Assembly: GCA_943788365.1 (NCBI GenBank)
Contig: CALSPZ010000001.1
Location: 868,001-932,000, forward strand
DNA length: 64,000 bases
Source of the DNA: CAJQGY01 sp905478015
GTDB taxonomy: Bacteria > Pseudomonadota > Gammaproteobacteria > Magnimaribacterales > D2472
Reading direction: 5' to 3'
Shown: positions 53,884 through 61,812 of the stretch, in pieces
How the letters are laid out: each line of letters begins with the position of its first letter
How positions within the stretch are numbered: the first letter of the stretch is position 1
Position numbers and translations under genes: made by a program
The notes under the pieces: model-generated
What the model was told of the DNA's origin: nothing
The model's input: only the letters and a program-made list of their open reading frames with translations
Database searches by the model: none

Positions 53884-54522
53884 ATGAGTGGCTCAAAGAT
53901 AAATGTTGCTAAACAAGCAGTAGATTTTTTAGAAAATAAACTTTCTGAAAAAATGATTATCGGAATTGGAACAGGAACAACTGTTAATTTTTTTATTGAG
54001 CAATTAAAAACATTGAAGCATAGATTTGATGGAGCTGTATCAAGCTCAGATAGGTCATCTGCTATTTTGCAAGATGCTGGGATTAAGGTTTATGAGTTAA
54101 ATGGGGTTAACGAGATTGCTTACTATGTGGATGGTGCTGATGAAGTATCAAAAGACTACTCGCTTATTAAAGGCGGCGGCGGCGCTCATACAAGAGAGAA
54201 AATAGTTGCGTCTGCTTCAGATCATTTTATATGTATTGTGGATAAGTCAAAGATCGTTAAAGACCTTGGTGCTTTCCCTCTTCCGATAGAGGTAATTCCA
54301 GAGAGCAGAAGTCTTGTATCGCGAAAAATACTCTCCTTGGGAGGTATGCCAACATACAGACAAGGGTTTACTACCGACCAGGGCAATCAAATCATCGATG
54401 TTACTGGTCTAGATCTCCATAATTCATTGGATATGGAATATAAGATAAATGGTATTGCTGGAGTGGTAGATAATGGAATATTTGCTATTAATAAACCTAA
54501 AACTGTCTTAATTTCAGAATAA
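53884..54522 (+). CDS. rpiA: ribose-5-phosphate isomerase A
   Basis: A 212-residue RpiA interconverting ribose-5-phosphate and ribulose-5-phosphate. GIGTGTTVNFFI is the phosphate-binding loop, YYVDGADEVSKDYSLIKGGGGAHTREK carries the catalytic Asp, Glu and Lys, and DVTGLDLHN lies near the end. It faces ilvA, a pair also adjacent in E. coli relatives. It ends 1 base from the convergent glutathione peroxidase gene. Confidence 0.96.
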   Translation: MSGSKINVAKQAVDFLENKLSEKMIIGIGTGTTVNFFIEQLKTLKHRFDGAVSSSDRSSAILQDAGIKVYELNGVNEIAYYVDGADEVSKDYSLIKGGGGAHTREKIVASASDHFICIVDKSKIVKDLGAFPLPIEVIPESRSLVSRKILSLGGMPTYRQGFTTDQGNQIIDVTGLDLHNSLDMEYKINGIAGVVDNGIFAINKPKTVLISE

Positions 54523-55044
54523 TTATAGAAGAGACTCTATTCTAGCTAGTAAATCCAAGGAATTAGGCTCGACATTCTTATCAAAAGTATCTGTTACAAC
54601 TCCATCTCTTGAAATCAAGAACTTGTTAAAATTCCATGAAGGTGACACTCCGCTTTGAGCTTTTAATTTTTTGTAGAAAGGATGCGCATTTTTTCCAGTA
54701 ACCTTGCTTGTAGCAAACATTGGAAATTCAACGCCATATTCTGTAGAGCAAAACTCTGCAACATCGCCCTCCTCTTTATATTCTTGAAATAAAAAATCAC
54801 GAGAAGGAATTCCAATAACAACAAAGCCCTGGTCTTTATAATTGCTATATAACGATTGAAGGCCTTCATATTGATATGTAAAGCCACACCTACTTGCAAC
54901 ATTAACAACTAGGATTACTTCATCTTCAAATTCACAGAGATTAGTAATCTTGGCTGAATCAAGCTGCCTAATATCTGTATTAAGCAGATCTGTGCATGCA
55001 AATGAATGCATAGACATAAATAGAACTAAATATAATTTTTTCAT
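54523..55044 (-). CDS. glutathione peroxidase family protein, exported
   Basis: A 173-residue GPx-fold protein with an N-terminal signal peptide (about 1-16), so it is probably periplasmic. The peroxidatic Cys is in NVASRCGFT, and WNFNKFL carries the Trp and Asn of the catalytic tetrad. The loop that usually reads FPxNQF is IPSRDF here, so the Gln is replaced by Asp. Electrons are more likely to come from a thioredoxin-like donor than glutathione. A small frame and a candidate small RNA lie upstream. Confidence 0.87.
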   Translation of the reverse strand: MKKLYLVLFMSMHSFACTDLLNTDIRQLDSAKITNLCEFEDEVILVVNVASRCGFTYQYEGLQSLYSNYKDQGFVVIGIPSRDFLFQEYKEEGDVAEFCSTEYGVEFPMFATSKVTGKNAHPFYKKLKAQSGVSPSWNFNKFLISRDGVVTDTFDKNVEPNSLDLLARIESLL

Positions 55045-55068
55045 ATAAAAATTTTTTCTAAGTTAATA

Positions 55069-55155
55069 TTAAACAGTTGGAATAATTGCTATAACTGATG
55101 AGACAAACAGTGTTGCTAAAAATATTACTTCAAATGTGTCTTTAATGTTTCTCAT
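55069..55155 (-). CDS. candidate 28-residue membrane microprotein
   Basis: An ATG-to-TAA frame on the minus strand, MRNIKDTFEVIFLATLFVSS and eight more residues, gives a charged start then one hydrophobic helix. It lies 24 bases upstream of the peroxidase gene on the same strand. There is no clear Shine-Dalgarno or -10 element, and short hydrophobic frames occur by chance in AT-rich DNA, so support is weak. Confidence 0.25.
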   Translation of the reverse strand: MRNIKDTFEVIFLATLFVSSVIAIIPTV

Positions 55156-55174
55156 ATCTTAACTTAAAAAGGTT

Positions 55175-55204
55175 AAAAAATCTTGGAGGGCGATGGCCCT
55201 CCAA
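55175..55204 (-). terminator. intrinsic terminator of the candidate small RNA
   Basis: TTGGAGGGC (55183-55191) and GCCCTCCAA (55196-55204) form a perfect 9-bp stem with a 4-base loop. On the minus strand the stem is followed by GA and six T residues (55180-55175). On the plus strand no T run follows, which fixes the direction. Confidence 0.88.
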
Positions 55205-55254
55205 TAATTTCAGAGGATTCAGCAACCTACTTTAGGGGGGAGAGAATTGCTGAG
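55175..55254 (-). ncRNA. candidate small RNA with C-rich loop
   Basis: A strong promoter is followed on the minus strand by about 80 bases without a gene, ending in a canonical terminator. Near the 5' end TCAGCAA and TTGCTGA form a 7-bp stem around a 22-base loop containing CTCCCCCC, a run able to pair with GGGG or Shine-Dalgarno GGAGG sequences. The second hairpin is the terminator stem. It resembles trans-acting regulatory RNAs in layout. An attenuated leader for the downstream microprotein/peroxidase genes is the alternative. I match it to no known RNA family. Confidence 0.6.
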
Positions 55255-55260
55255 AGTACT

Positions 55261-55288
55261 ATTATATTTATTTATAATTAATTATCAA
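55261..55288 (-). promoter_or_regulatory. promoter of the candidate small RNA
   Basis: TTGATA (55288-55283), a 16-base spacer and a consensus TATAAT (55266-55261) on the minus strand. It is among the best promoter matches in the window. Transcription should begin near 55254. Confidence 0.75.
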
Positions 55289-55322
55289 TGCTTTTTATAA
55301 ATAAATTATAAATAATTTTAGG

Positions 55323-55328
55323 TATAAT
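55323..55328 (+). promoter_or_regulatory. -10 element of the fadJ-like gene
   Basis: TATAAT (55323-55328) overlaps the first in-frame ATG (55327), which argues against that start. Transcription from about 55335 gives a 22-base leader with AAAGG 8 bases before ATG 55357. The surroundings are too AT-rich to pick a -35. Confidence 0.55.
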
Positions 55329-55356
55329 GCTTAAGCAAATTTTTAAAGGTAATCAA

Positions 55357-57513
55357 ATGAAAGGAACTGTTTTATATGAAGTGATTGATAATGTGGCTGT
55401 TCTTACTGTGGATAATCCACCAGTAAACCCATTAAGCGATGGAGTTCGTCAGGGTGCTTACGAAGGAATGGTAAGAGCTGAAGAGGATCCTAGCGTTAAA
55501 GCAGTTGTAATTACTGGAAATGGAAGGGCTTTTATTGCAGGTGCGGATATATCAGAGTTTGGTGGATCAGGAGAAGGGCATAATCTAAATGAAGTCTTCA
55601 AAAAAATAGAGTTCTCATCAAAACCTGTAGTTGCTGCTATAAATGGGTTGGCTCTTGGCGGCGGATTAGAAACAGCGTTATGCTGTAATTATAGAATTGC
55701 CTCTACAGAAGCTTTTATGGGGTTACCCGAAGTTAATTTAGGTTTATTGCCTGGAGCAGGCGGAACACAAAGGCTTCCAAGGCTTATTGGACCTTCTGAA
55801 GCTCTTAAAATGATAATTTCTGGAGCGCATATTTCGGCTAAGAAGGCTCACTCTTTGGGTATTGTTGATTTAATTTCTGAAAATATATTAGAAGATTCGA
55901 TTAAATTCGCTCTAAACAAGGCTAATTCCTCTGAATCACACCCAAAAGTTAGAGATTTAAATGATAAAGTGATAGAAGCAAGGGGTTCTGATAATGTTTT
56001 AATTGAAGCGAAAGCTCTAGCTGCTAAAACAAGGAAAGGTCAGTATGCTCCAGGTCAGATAATTAAATGTGTAGAGGCAGCGATAGATTGTGATGATTTT
56101 GATGAAGGTCTTAAAAAGGAAGGTGCTTACTTTTTAGAATGTCTACTGCACCCTCAAAGAGAAGCCATGATCCATATCTTCTTTGGTGAGAGAGCTGCAT
56201 CAAAAATTTTAGATGTTCCAAAGGAAACTCAACTCAAGAAAATAAATAGAGCTGCTGTAATAGGCTCAGGGACCATGGGAGGAGGTATAGCAATGTGTTT
56301 TGCAAATGCTGGAATTCCAGTGCATATAATTGATCAAGATTCAGATAACCTAAAAAGAGGTATAGGTGTAATTGAGTCAAACTATAACTATATGGTAAAA
56401 CGCGGTCGTATAAATGAAGATCAAAAAAATGCTATCTTTGGACTAATATCTTCAAGTTTAAAATACGAAGACATTAAAGATGTTGATATAGTAATTGAAG
56501 CGGTATATGAAAATTTAGAGCTTAAAACTTCAATTTTTAAAAGCTTGGACCAGCATGTAAATAAAGATGCAATCCTAGCATCTAATACTTCTGGACTTGA
56601 TATAGACTCAATAGCGCAGGCAACAAGTAGGCCTGAAAAGGTAGTGGGTACTCACTTTTTTAGCCCTGCTAATATTATGAGACTCTTGGAAGTTGTAAGA
56701 GGCGATGCCTCTAGCAACGAAACGCTTGCTACTGTAATGTCACTAGGGAAGAAGCTTAAGAAGGCATCTGTTGTATCATTAAATGCTCCTGGGTTTATTG
56801 GAAACAGAATGCTTTCTGGATACACAACTCAAGCAAATATGCTTTTGTTAGAGGGCGCTCTACCTCACCAAGTTGATCAAGCCTTAGAGTCATTTGGTAT
56901 GAGTATGGGGCCTTTTAGAATGTTAGATTTGGTTGGCCTAGATTTAGGTTGGAGGGCTAGAAAACTGAGTGGAAAAGATGCTCCTCTGGCATCTAAAATT
57001 AATGATGAGTTATGCGAACAAGGAAAATTCGGTCAAAAAAATAGTAAAGGTTTTTATAATTATAATGAAGGCTCTAGAGCACCAAATCCAGCTCCAGAGA
57101 ATGAGGAAATTTATAAAAAAGTTTCTGCTAATAATGGTTTTGAAAGAAGAGATATATCTGATGTAGAGATTGTAGACAGATGCATACTCTCATTGGTGAA
57201 TGAGGGTGCACAAATACTATCTGAAGGTGTGGCGCAGAGAGCAGTTGATATGGATGTTGTATATATAAATGGTTATGGCTTCCCTATATGGAGAGGTGGG
57301 CCAATGCATCATGCGAATACCTTAGGTATTAAAGAAGTTGTTGAAAGGCTCAATAAATATAAAGAATTAACTAAAGATGTTTCATTCACACCATCAAAAA
57401 TGCTCTTAGATCTTGCAGATAATGATGAAAAGCTTGTAAATGCACCTGAGGTTGGTAAAAGACAGGAAAAACTTGCCTTTAATAGCCCTAGCATTGGAAA
57501 TAAAAACTTCTAG
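55357..57513 (+). CDS. fadJ: fatty-acid oxidation multifunctional protein (enoyl-CoA hydratase / 3-hydroxyacyl-CoA dehydrogenase)
   Basis: A 718-residue fusion. The N-terminal crotonase domain has AFIAGADISEFGG and GLPEVNLGLLPGAGGTQRL with the catalytic acids. The central NAD-binding domain starts IGSGTMGGGIAM, followed by HFFSPANIMRLLEVVRG and the C-terminal dehydrogenase domains. It hydrates enoyl-CoA and oxidises the product in beta-oxidation. Domain order is that of FadJ and peroxisomal multifunctional enzymes. No thiolase gene is adjacent. The start is ATG 55357 with AAAGG upstream. Confidence 0.93.
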   Translation: MKGTVLYEVIDNVAVLTVDNPPVNPLSDGVRQGAYEGMVRAEEDPSVKAVVITGNGRAFIAGADISEFGGSGEGHNLNEVFKKIEFSSKPVVAAINGLALGGGLETALCCNYRIASTEAFMGLPEVNLGLLPGAGGTQRLPRLIGPSEALKMIISGAHISAKKAHSLGIVDLISENILEDSIKFALNKANSSESHPKVRDLNDKVIEARGSDNVLIEAKALAAKTRKGQYAPGQIIKCVEAAIDCDDFDEGLKKEGAYFLECLLHPQREAMIHIFFGERAASKILDVPKETQLKKINRAAVIGSGTMGGGIAMCFANAGIPVHIIDQDSDNLKRGIGVIESNYNYMVKRGRINEDQKNAIFGLISSSLKYEDIKDVDIVIEAVYENLELKTSIFKSLDQHVNKDAILASNTSGLDIDSIAQATSRPEKVVGTHFFSPANIMRLLEVVRGDASSNETLATVMSLGKKLKKASVVSLNAPGFIGNRMLSGYTTQANMLLLEGALPHQVDQALESFGMSMGPFRMLDLVGLDLGWRARKLSGKDAPLASKINDELCEQGKFGQKNSKGFYNYNEGSRAPNPAPENEEIYKKVSANNGFERRDISDVEIVDRCILSLVNEGAQILSEGVAQRAVDMDVVYINGYGFPIWRGGPMHHANTLGIKEVVERLNKYKELTKDVSFTPSKMLLDLADNDEKLVNAPEVGKRQEKLAFNSPSIGNKNF

Positions 57514-57515
57514 TT

Positions 57516-58052
57516 TTAAATTAAAATATTGACTTTTGTTCCTTTATTAACAATGTTATAAAGCTTTATAACATCATCATTGAACATTCTTATGCATCCA
57601 TGAGATGCTTTAGTCCCTATAAGGCCTTCTTCTTGCGTCCCATGGATATAAATATATCTAGAATAAGAGTCTATTCCGGAGCCTGCGTTTTTACCTTGCT
57701 CCTCTCCTGTAAGCCATAAAATTCTAGAGGTTACATAATCATTCTCTGTATCTATATGATCATGTATTACTTCTGCTTGCCTTTGTGTATTAATTCTTGA
57801 TTTAAAAATTGTATTAACTTCCGCGCCTTCTCCAATCATAGATCGTATAGAGTGCATTCCAAGAGGTGTTTTGAATGAGTTGGCAGTACTTCCTTCACCA
57901 TATGAAGAAGTTGAAATAGCGTAACTATGCGTTCTTAATGAACCTTTGAGCACATAAAGCCTTTGCTCATTTATACTAATTTCTATAGATATATCATTGC
58001 TAAGGCCAAGTAAAGGCAATAATAAAATAGTTAGTAATCTAATCTTAGCCAT
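57516..58052 (-). CDS. L,D-transpeptidase (YkuD domain)
   Basis: A 178-residue periplasmic protein: signal peptide (about 1-18), then a YkuD domain with the active-site HGTQEEGLIGTKASHGCIRM, whose Cys makes the acyl-enzyme. These enzymes form 3-3 peptidoglycan links or attach lipoproteins to the wall. The insert with HDHIDTENDYVTSRI is typical of the ErfK-related short forms. Its start overlaps the end of lnt, so it is the last gene of the miaB-to-lnt operon. Confidence 0.9.
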   Translation of the reverse strand: MAKIRLLTILLLPLLGLSNDISIEISINEQRLYVLKGSLRTHSYAISTSSYGEGSTANSFKTPLGMHSIRSMIGEGAEVNTIFKSRINTQRQAEVIHDHIDTENDYVTSRILWLTGEEQGKNAGSGIDSYSRYIYIHGTQEEGLIGTKASHGCIRMFNDDVIKLYNIVNKGTKVNILI

Positions 58053-59503
58053 AGATTAATTATAATTGAAATAATCACTGAGGATATGCCTAGAATATAA
58101 GAAAATAAATATCCATATTTAGAAAAAAAGGATCTGTCATCAATAAAATCCAGGGAACCATTTAAAACACCCTTTTGCCCCTTTCCTAAAAAATCAACTA
58201 TTGTTCCTTTATTAGATATAATGGCTGAATATCCATCATTTGCTGCTCTTATAAGCCACTTATTATTTTCAGCAGCTCTAATTCTTGCAAGATCAAGATG
58301 ATGATATGGGCCAATTGAATTTCCAAACCAAGTATCATTAGATACATTTATGATAAATTTAGAACTTATGTTACTTTTTCTAACAGATTCACTAAACGCA
58401 ATATCAAAACAAATTAAAGCGGAGTAGCTTATTTCACTAAAAGCATCCAAATACATCGTATTTTGATCTATTGATCCTCTATTAACAGTTGACATGGGCA
58501 TATCAAAGAAAGATATAAGACCTCTTAAATACTGTTCAAAAGGTATAAATTCTCCAAAAGGCACTAGGTGTACCTTATTGTATTGAGATCCTTCAGTAGA
58601 ATTAACGATTGAATTATATAAATTACTATTTTTATAACTCCAGGCCCCCATAATCGTCTGTTTTGGTAATTTTTCTTGAAATTCCTTAAATCTTATATCT
58701 TCATATGCATATGGTAGCTCGGCCTCTGGAAGTACTATAAGTGTAGATTTTTCTGAGCTTTCTTTCGATAGCTTTAATATATTAGCTTCGATTTGATCAG
58801 AGTAACCTTGATTATATTTTTGAAACGGGTCTGTGGAAGGCTGGATGATAGTAAAGTCTAAATCTTGTCTTGGCTCAACATTAATTAAATTTTTATTAGG
58901 AAATGAGATTATGAATGGCACTATGCAATAAATTAGAAGTAAACGATCTTTATTGCTCCATCTAGATGCAATCAATGCAGATGAAAGATAAATAATAAAT
59001 GAACCGCCAAGGGCACCAAAAATTGGATAAATACTTTGAGAGATAGTATCCAGCAGTGTGGCTCCTGAGATAAGCCATGGAATGCCATATAAAAGATAAT
59101 TCATACTCACTTCACTAAGCATCAATACGCTTGATATTAAAATTAAATTAATAATTTTATGTCTTTCAATATTTGAAATAAGTACTTTAGAAATAAAAAA
59201 TAATGGGCCAGAGAATGCTAGCGTTAATATAAGAACTAATAATATAAATACTATTAAAGATATTAATATGCTAGTTTGTCCGTAATAGTAAACACTTACT
59301 ATTAACCAAGACATTCCTAAGCCCCAGTGGCCTAATGACCAATAAAAAAGTTTACTTATTCTTCTCTTGTTATTAAATATCAATTCCTTTATCAGATAGG
59401 CATATGAGAAAAATATAAGGGGCTTGATTGAAAAGGGTGCAAATGAAAATATGCCAAGGATACCAAATAAGAATGGTGTAAGGCTTGTGCTAAGTTTCAT
59501 CAA
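58031..59503 (-). CDS. lnt: apolipoprotein N-acyltransferase
   Basis: A 490-residue inner-membrane enzyme adding the third acyl chain to lipoproteins. The first 200 residues hold about six membrane helices; the nitrilase-like domain has the catalytic Glu in VLPEAELPY, Lys in NKVHLVPFGEFIPF and Cys in ALICFDIAF. A last helix anchors the C-terminus. It overlaps corC by 4 bases and the transpeptidase by 22. Confidence 0.95.
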   Translation of the reverse strand: MMKLSTSLTPFLFGILGIFSFAPFSIKPLIFFSYAYLIKELIFNNKRRISKLFYWSLGHWGLGMSWLIVSVYYYGQTSILISLIVFILLVLILTLAFSGPLFFISKVLISNIERHKIINLILISSVLMLSEVSMNYLLYGIPWLISGATLLDTISQSIYPIFGALGGSFIIYLSSALIASRWSNKDRLLLIYCIVPFIISFPNKNLINVEPRQDLDFTIIQPSTDPFQKYNQGYSDQIEANILKLSKESSEKSTLIVLPEAELPYAYEDIRFKEFQEKLPKQTIMGAWSYKNSNLYNSIVNSTEGSQYNKVHLVPFGEFIPFEQYLRGLISFFDMPMSTVNRGSIDQNTMYLDAFSEISYSALICFDIAFSESVRKSNISSKFIINVSNDTWFGNSIGPYHHLDLARIRAAENNKWLIRAANDGYSAIISNKGTIVDFLGKGQKGVLNGSLDFIDDRSFFSKYGYLFSYILGISSVIISIIINLWLRLDY

Positions 59504-60354
59504 GGTACTTTAATTGAGACCTTATTTATTTTCCTATCATCAGCATCAGAAACAATTATTGTTAAGCCATCTATCGTTATTTCATCACCTATTTTAGGTA
59601 GGACGCCTAAAAATGAAATAATAAATCCGCCTAAAGTTTCGGCATCTATACTCATTGGATCTAGGCTCATTTTAAAGAACTCAACAAAAACCTCTAATTC
59701 AACTTTCGCATCTGCAGCATAAAGACCATCTGATATCTTAATAATGTCATCTTCTTCAACATCATGTTCATCTTCAATCTCACCAACTAATTCTTCAAGA
59801 ATATCCTCTATAGTGACTAAACCAGAAATTGTTCCATACTCATCAATTACAATTGCTAAATGTGATCTGTCTTTTTTGAATTCTTCCAGCAAAGCGTCAG
59901 CTTTCTTCGTTTCTGGAACAATATTGGGTACACGAAGCATTTCACCTATTTCAAAATTATCATTTCCGTTAACTATTTTTGGTAAAATGTCTTTAGCTAG
60001 CAGAATGCCGGCAACCTCGTCTCTTTCTGTTCCTAAGACCGGATATCTAGAGTGTCCAGAGTCAATTATTCTATCAATGATGACATTCGTTTCTTCGTTA
60101 ACGGTTACCGTAACCATATCCACCTTCGGCACCATAATTTCTTTAACAGTGGTTGATCCCAATCTAATAGCTTTATTTGCAATAGATTCCGCTTCTTTAT
60201 CAATGATATTTTGGTCAACGGCATCTTTTAGAAAGTCAGCAACTTCAGCAACAGTTTGAGTTTTTATAAAAAATGGATTTCTAAAGTATTTTTTTAGTCT
60301 AGCAATAATTCCCGACGGAGGCTGGGATTCTTCTTTATCTAATTGTTGATTCAT
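59500..60354 (-). CDS. corC: CorC/YbeX CBS-domain protein
   Basis: A 284-residue cytoplasmic protein with two CBS domains (about 65-190: MVPKVDMVTV, GHSRYPVLG, VIDEYGTISGLVT) and a C-terminal CorC_HlyC domain (from about 205). YbeX/CorC is linked to magnesium and cobalt homeostasis and ribosome assembly. It lacks the membrane part of longer paralogues. It lies between ybeY and lnt, as in most Gammaproteobacteria. Confidence 0.95.
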   Translation of the reverse strand: MNQQLDKEESQPPSGIIARLKKYFRNPFFIKTQTVAEVADFLKDAVDQNIIDKEAESIANKAIRLGSTTVKEIMVPKVDMVTVTVNEETNVIIDRIIDSGHSRYPVLGTERDEVAGILLAKDILPKIVNGNDNFEIGEMLRVPNIVPETKKADALLEEFKKDRSHLAIVIDEYGTISGLVTIEDILEELVGEIEDEHDVEEDDIIKISDGLYAADAKVELEVFVEFFKMSLDPMSIDAETLGGFIISFLGVLPKIGDEITIDGLTIIVSDADDRKINKVSIKVP

Positions 60355-60361
60355 TCGTTTA

Positions 60362-60811
60362 TTATAGGTATGGGTTTTTTATTTTCTGTTCGTCTAATAT
60401 TAAAATTTCTTTTTCTTCCATGATAGATGCCTCAGCTTCATTCTCATGGTTATAGCCTAGTATATGATATAAACCGTGAGCAAGCATGTGCATTAGATGA
60501 TCGCTTATATTTTTTCCTTGCTTAACTGCCTCAACTTCTACAAATTCATAACTTATAGCAATATCACCAAGGCTATTAGTTACGTTCTTTGAAATATCAT
60601 CATTAGTGAACGAGAGTACATTAGTTGGACTATCTTTGCCTCTAAAAATTTTGTTTAGTTCGGCTATTTCTTTATTTGTTACTATTTTCAAGTTTACTGA
60701 TGATAATTTACTACCTTCTTTATTGAGAATATTGCTAGCAATAATAGAAAGCTTATCTCTGACCTCCGAGGAGAGCTTGGCATATGTATCGTTAATATTA
60801 AGTGAGTTCAA
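60362..60811 (-). CDS. ybeY: endoribonuclease YbeY
   Basis: A 149-residue metal-dependent RNase for 16S rRNA maturation and ribosome quality control. The zinc site is HMLAHGLYHILGYNH (H3xH5xH), and SPTNVLSF is the second family signature. Its start overlaps the phoH stop codon by 4 bases, and corC follows 7 bases later. Confidence 0.96.
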   Translation of the reverse strand: MNSLNINDTYAKLSSEVRDKLSIIASNILNKEGSKLSSVNLKIVTNKEIAELNKIFRGKDSPTNVLSFTNDDISKNVTNSLGDIAISYEFVEVEAVKQGKNISDHLMHMLAHGLYHILGYNHENEAEASIMEEKEILILDEQKIKNPYL

Positions 60812-61794
60812 CTTGTAATTTTTTGCTCAAATTTTTCATAAGCATCAATAATTTTTCTAACAAGAGGGTGCCTAACTACATCGCTTGATTGGAATTGGAT
60901 TACTCCTATTTCCTTCACTCCCTCCATAACTCCCATTACATGATGAAGTCCTGACACGGAATGTTTTGGAAGATCTATTTGTGTTAGGTCACCATTAATT
61001 ACTGCCTTTGAACCAAATCCCATTCTTGTTAGAACCATTTTCATTTGATCCTGAGTGGTGTTTTGACTTTCATCCATGATAATAAAGCAATTATTCAAAG
61101 TTCTTCCTCTTAAATAAGCAAGAGGTGCAACTTCAATTATTTCTTTTTCAATAAGCTTATTAACTCTTTCCATTCCAAGCATTTCGTATAATGCATCGTA
61201 AAGTGGTCTTAAATAAGGATCAACTTTCTGAGAAAGATCTCCAGGAAGAAAGCCCAGCTTCTCGCCAGCTTCAACAGCCGGTCTGATGAGAACTATTCTC
61301 TTTACCTTCTCGTTTAACAAGGCATCCACTGCACAAGCTACTGCTAAAAACGTCTTGCCTGTTCCAGCTGGCCCAACTCCGAAAATAAGCTCCTTGGAGA
61401 ATATCTTTTTTATATATTCTTGTTGATTTTTTCCTCTTGCCTTAATTGTCTTTCTTGGTGTTTTAATTTCAATATTTGAAAAAGCATTGAATGATGTTTC
61501 CTGCCCAATGCTAAGATTTAAATGAGATTGGACACACAAATGGACTGATTCTTTGCTTAACTCAATACTTTTATTGGTGAGATTGTATAAATCAAGAATT
61601 GCATTAGATGCGTGCTTAACATTTTTACTCTGGCCCTGAATTTTTAATTCATCACCTTTATGGAAAATTTTAACTTCAAAGGTTTTCTCAACAAGCTTTA
61701 AATTTCCATTTAGCTCGCCTACAAAAGCGGCTATTCTTGCGGCGCTAGAGGGTTCAAGGGAAATATTTTTTAGGTAATTTTGATTATCTTGCAT
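60808..61794 (-). CDS. ybeZ: PhoH-like ATPase YbeZ
   Basis: A 328-residue PhoH-family ATPase/helicase. Walker A is GPAGTGKTFLAV (about 142-153) and Walker B is CFIIMDESQN. An N-terminal KH-like RNA-binding region (about 10-75) is present. It interacts with YbeY in rRNA processing in relatives. The gap to miaB upstream is 18 bases. Confidence 0.95.
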   Translation of the reverse strand: MQDNQNYLKNISLEPSSAARIAAFVGELNGNLKLVEKTFEVKIFHKGDELKIQGQSKNVKHASNAILDLYNLTNKSIELSKESVHLCVQSHLNLSIGQETSFNAFSNIEIKTPRKTIKARGKNQQEYIKKIFSKELIFGVGPAGTGKTFLAVACAVDALLNEKVKRIVLIRPAVEAGEKLGFLPGDLSQKVDPYLRPLYDALYEMLGMERVNKLIEKEIIEVAPLAYLRGRTLNNCFIIMDESQNTTQDQMKMVLTRMGFGSKAVINGDLTQIDLPKHSVSGLHHVMGVMEGVKEIGVIQFQSSDVVRHPLVRKIIDAYEKFEQKITS

Positions 61795-61812
61795 TAATTT
61801 TTAATTTTACAC

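Noticed and set aside
55183..55204. The GGAGGGCGATGGCCCTCC hairpin as part of a fluoride-type riboswitch on the plus strand
   Set aside because: Only the GCGATGG string is reminiscent; the pseudoknot partners are absent and the T run lies on the minus-strand side.
55327..55356. The upstream ATG (55327) as start of the fadJ-like gene
   Set aside because: It overlaps the -10 TATAAT; ATG 55357 has a Shine-Dalgarno and family homology starts there.
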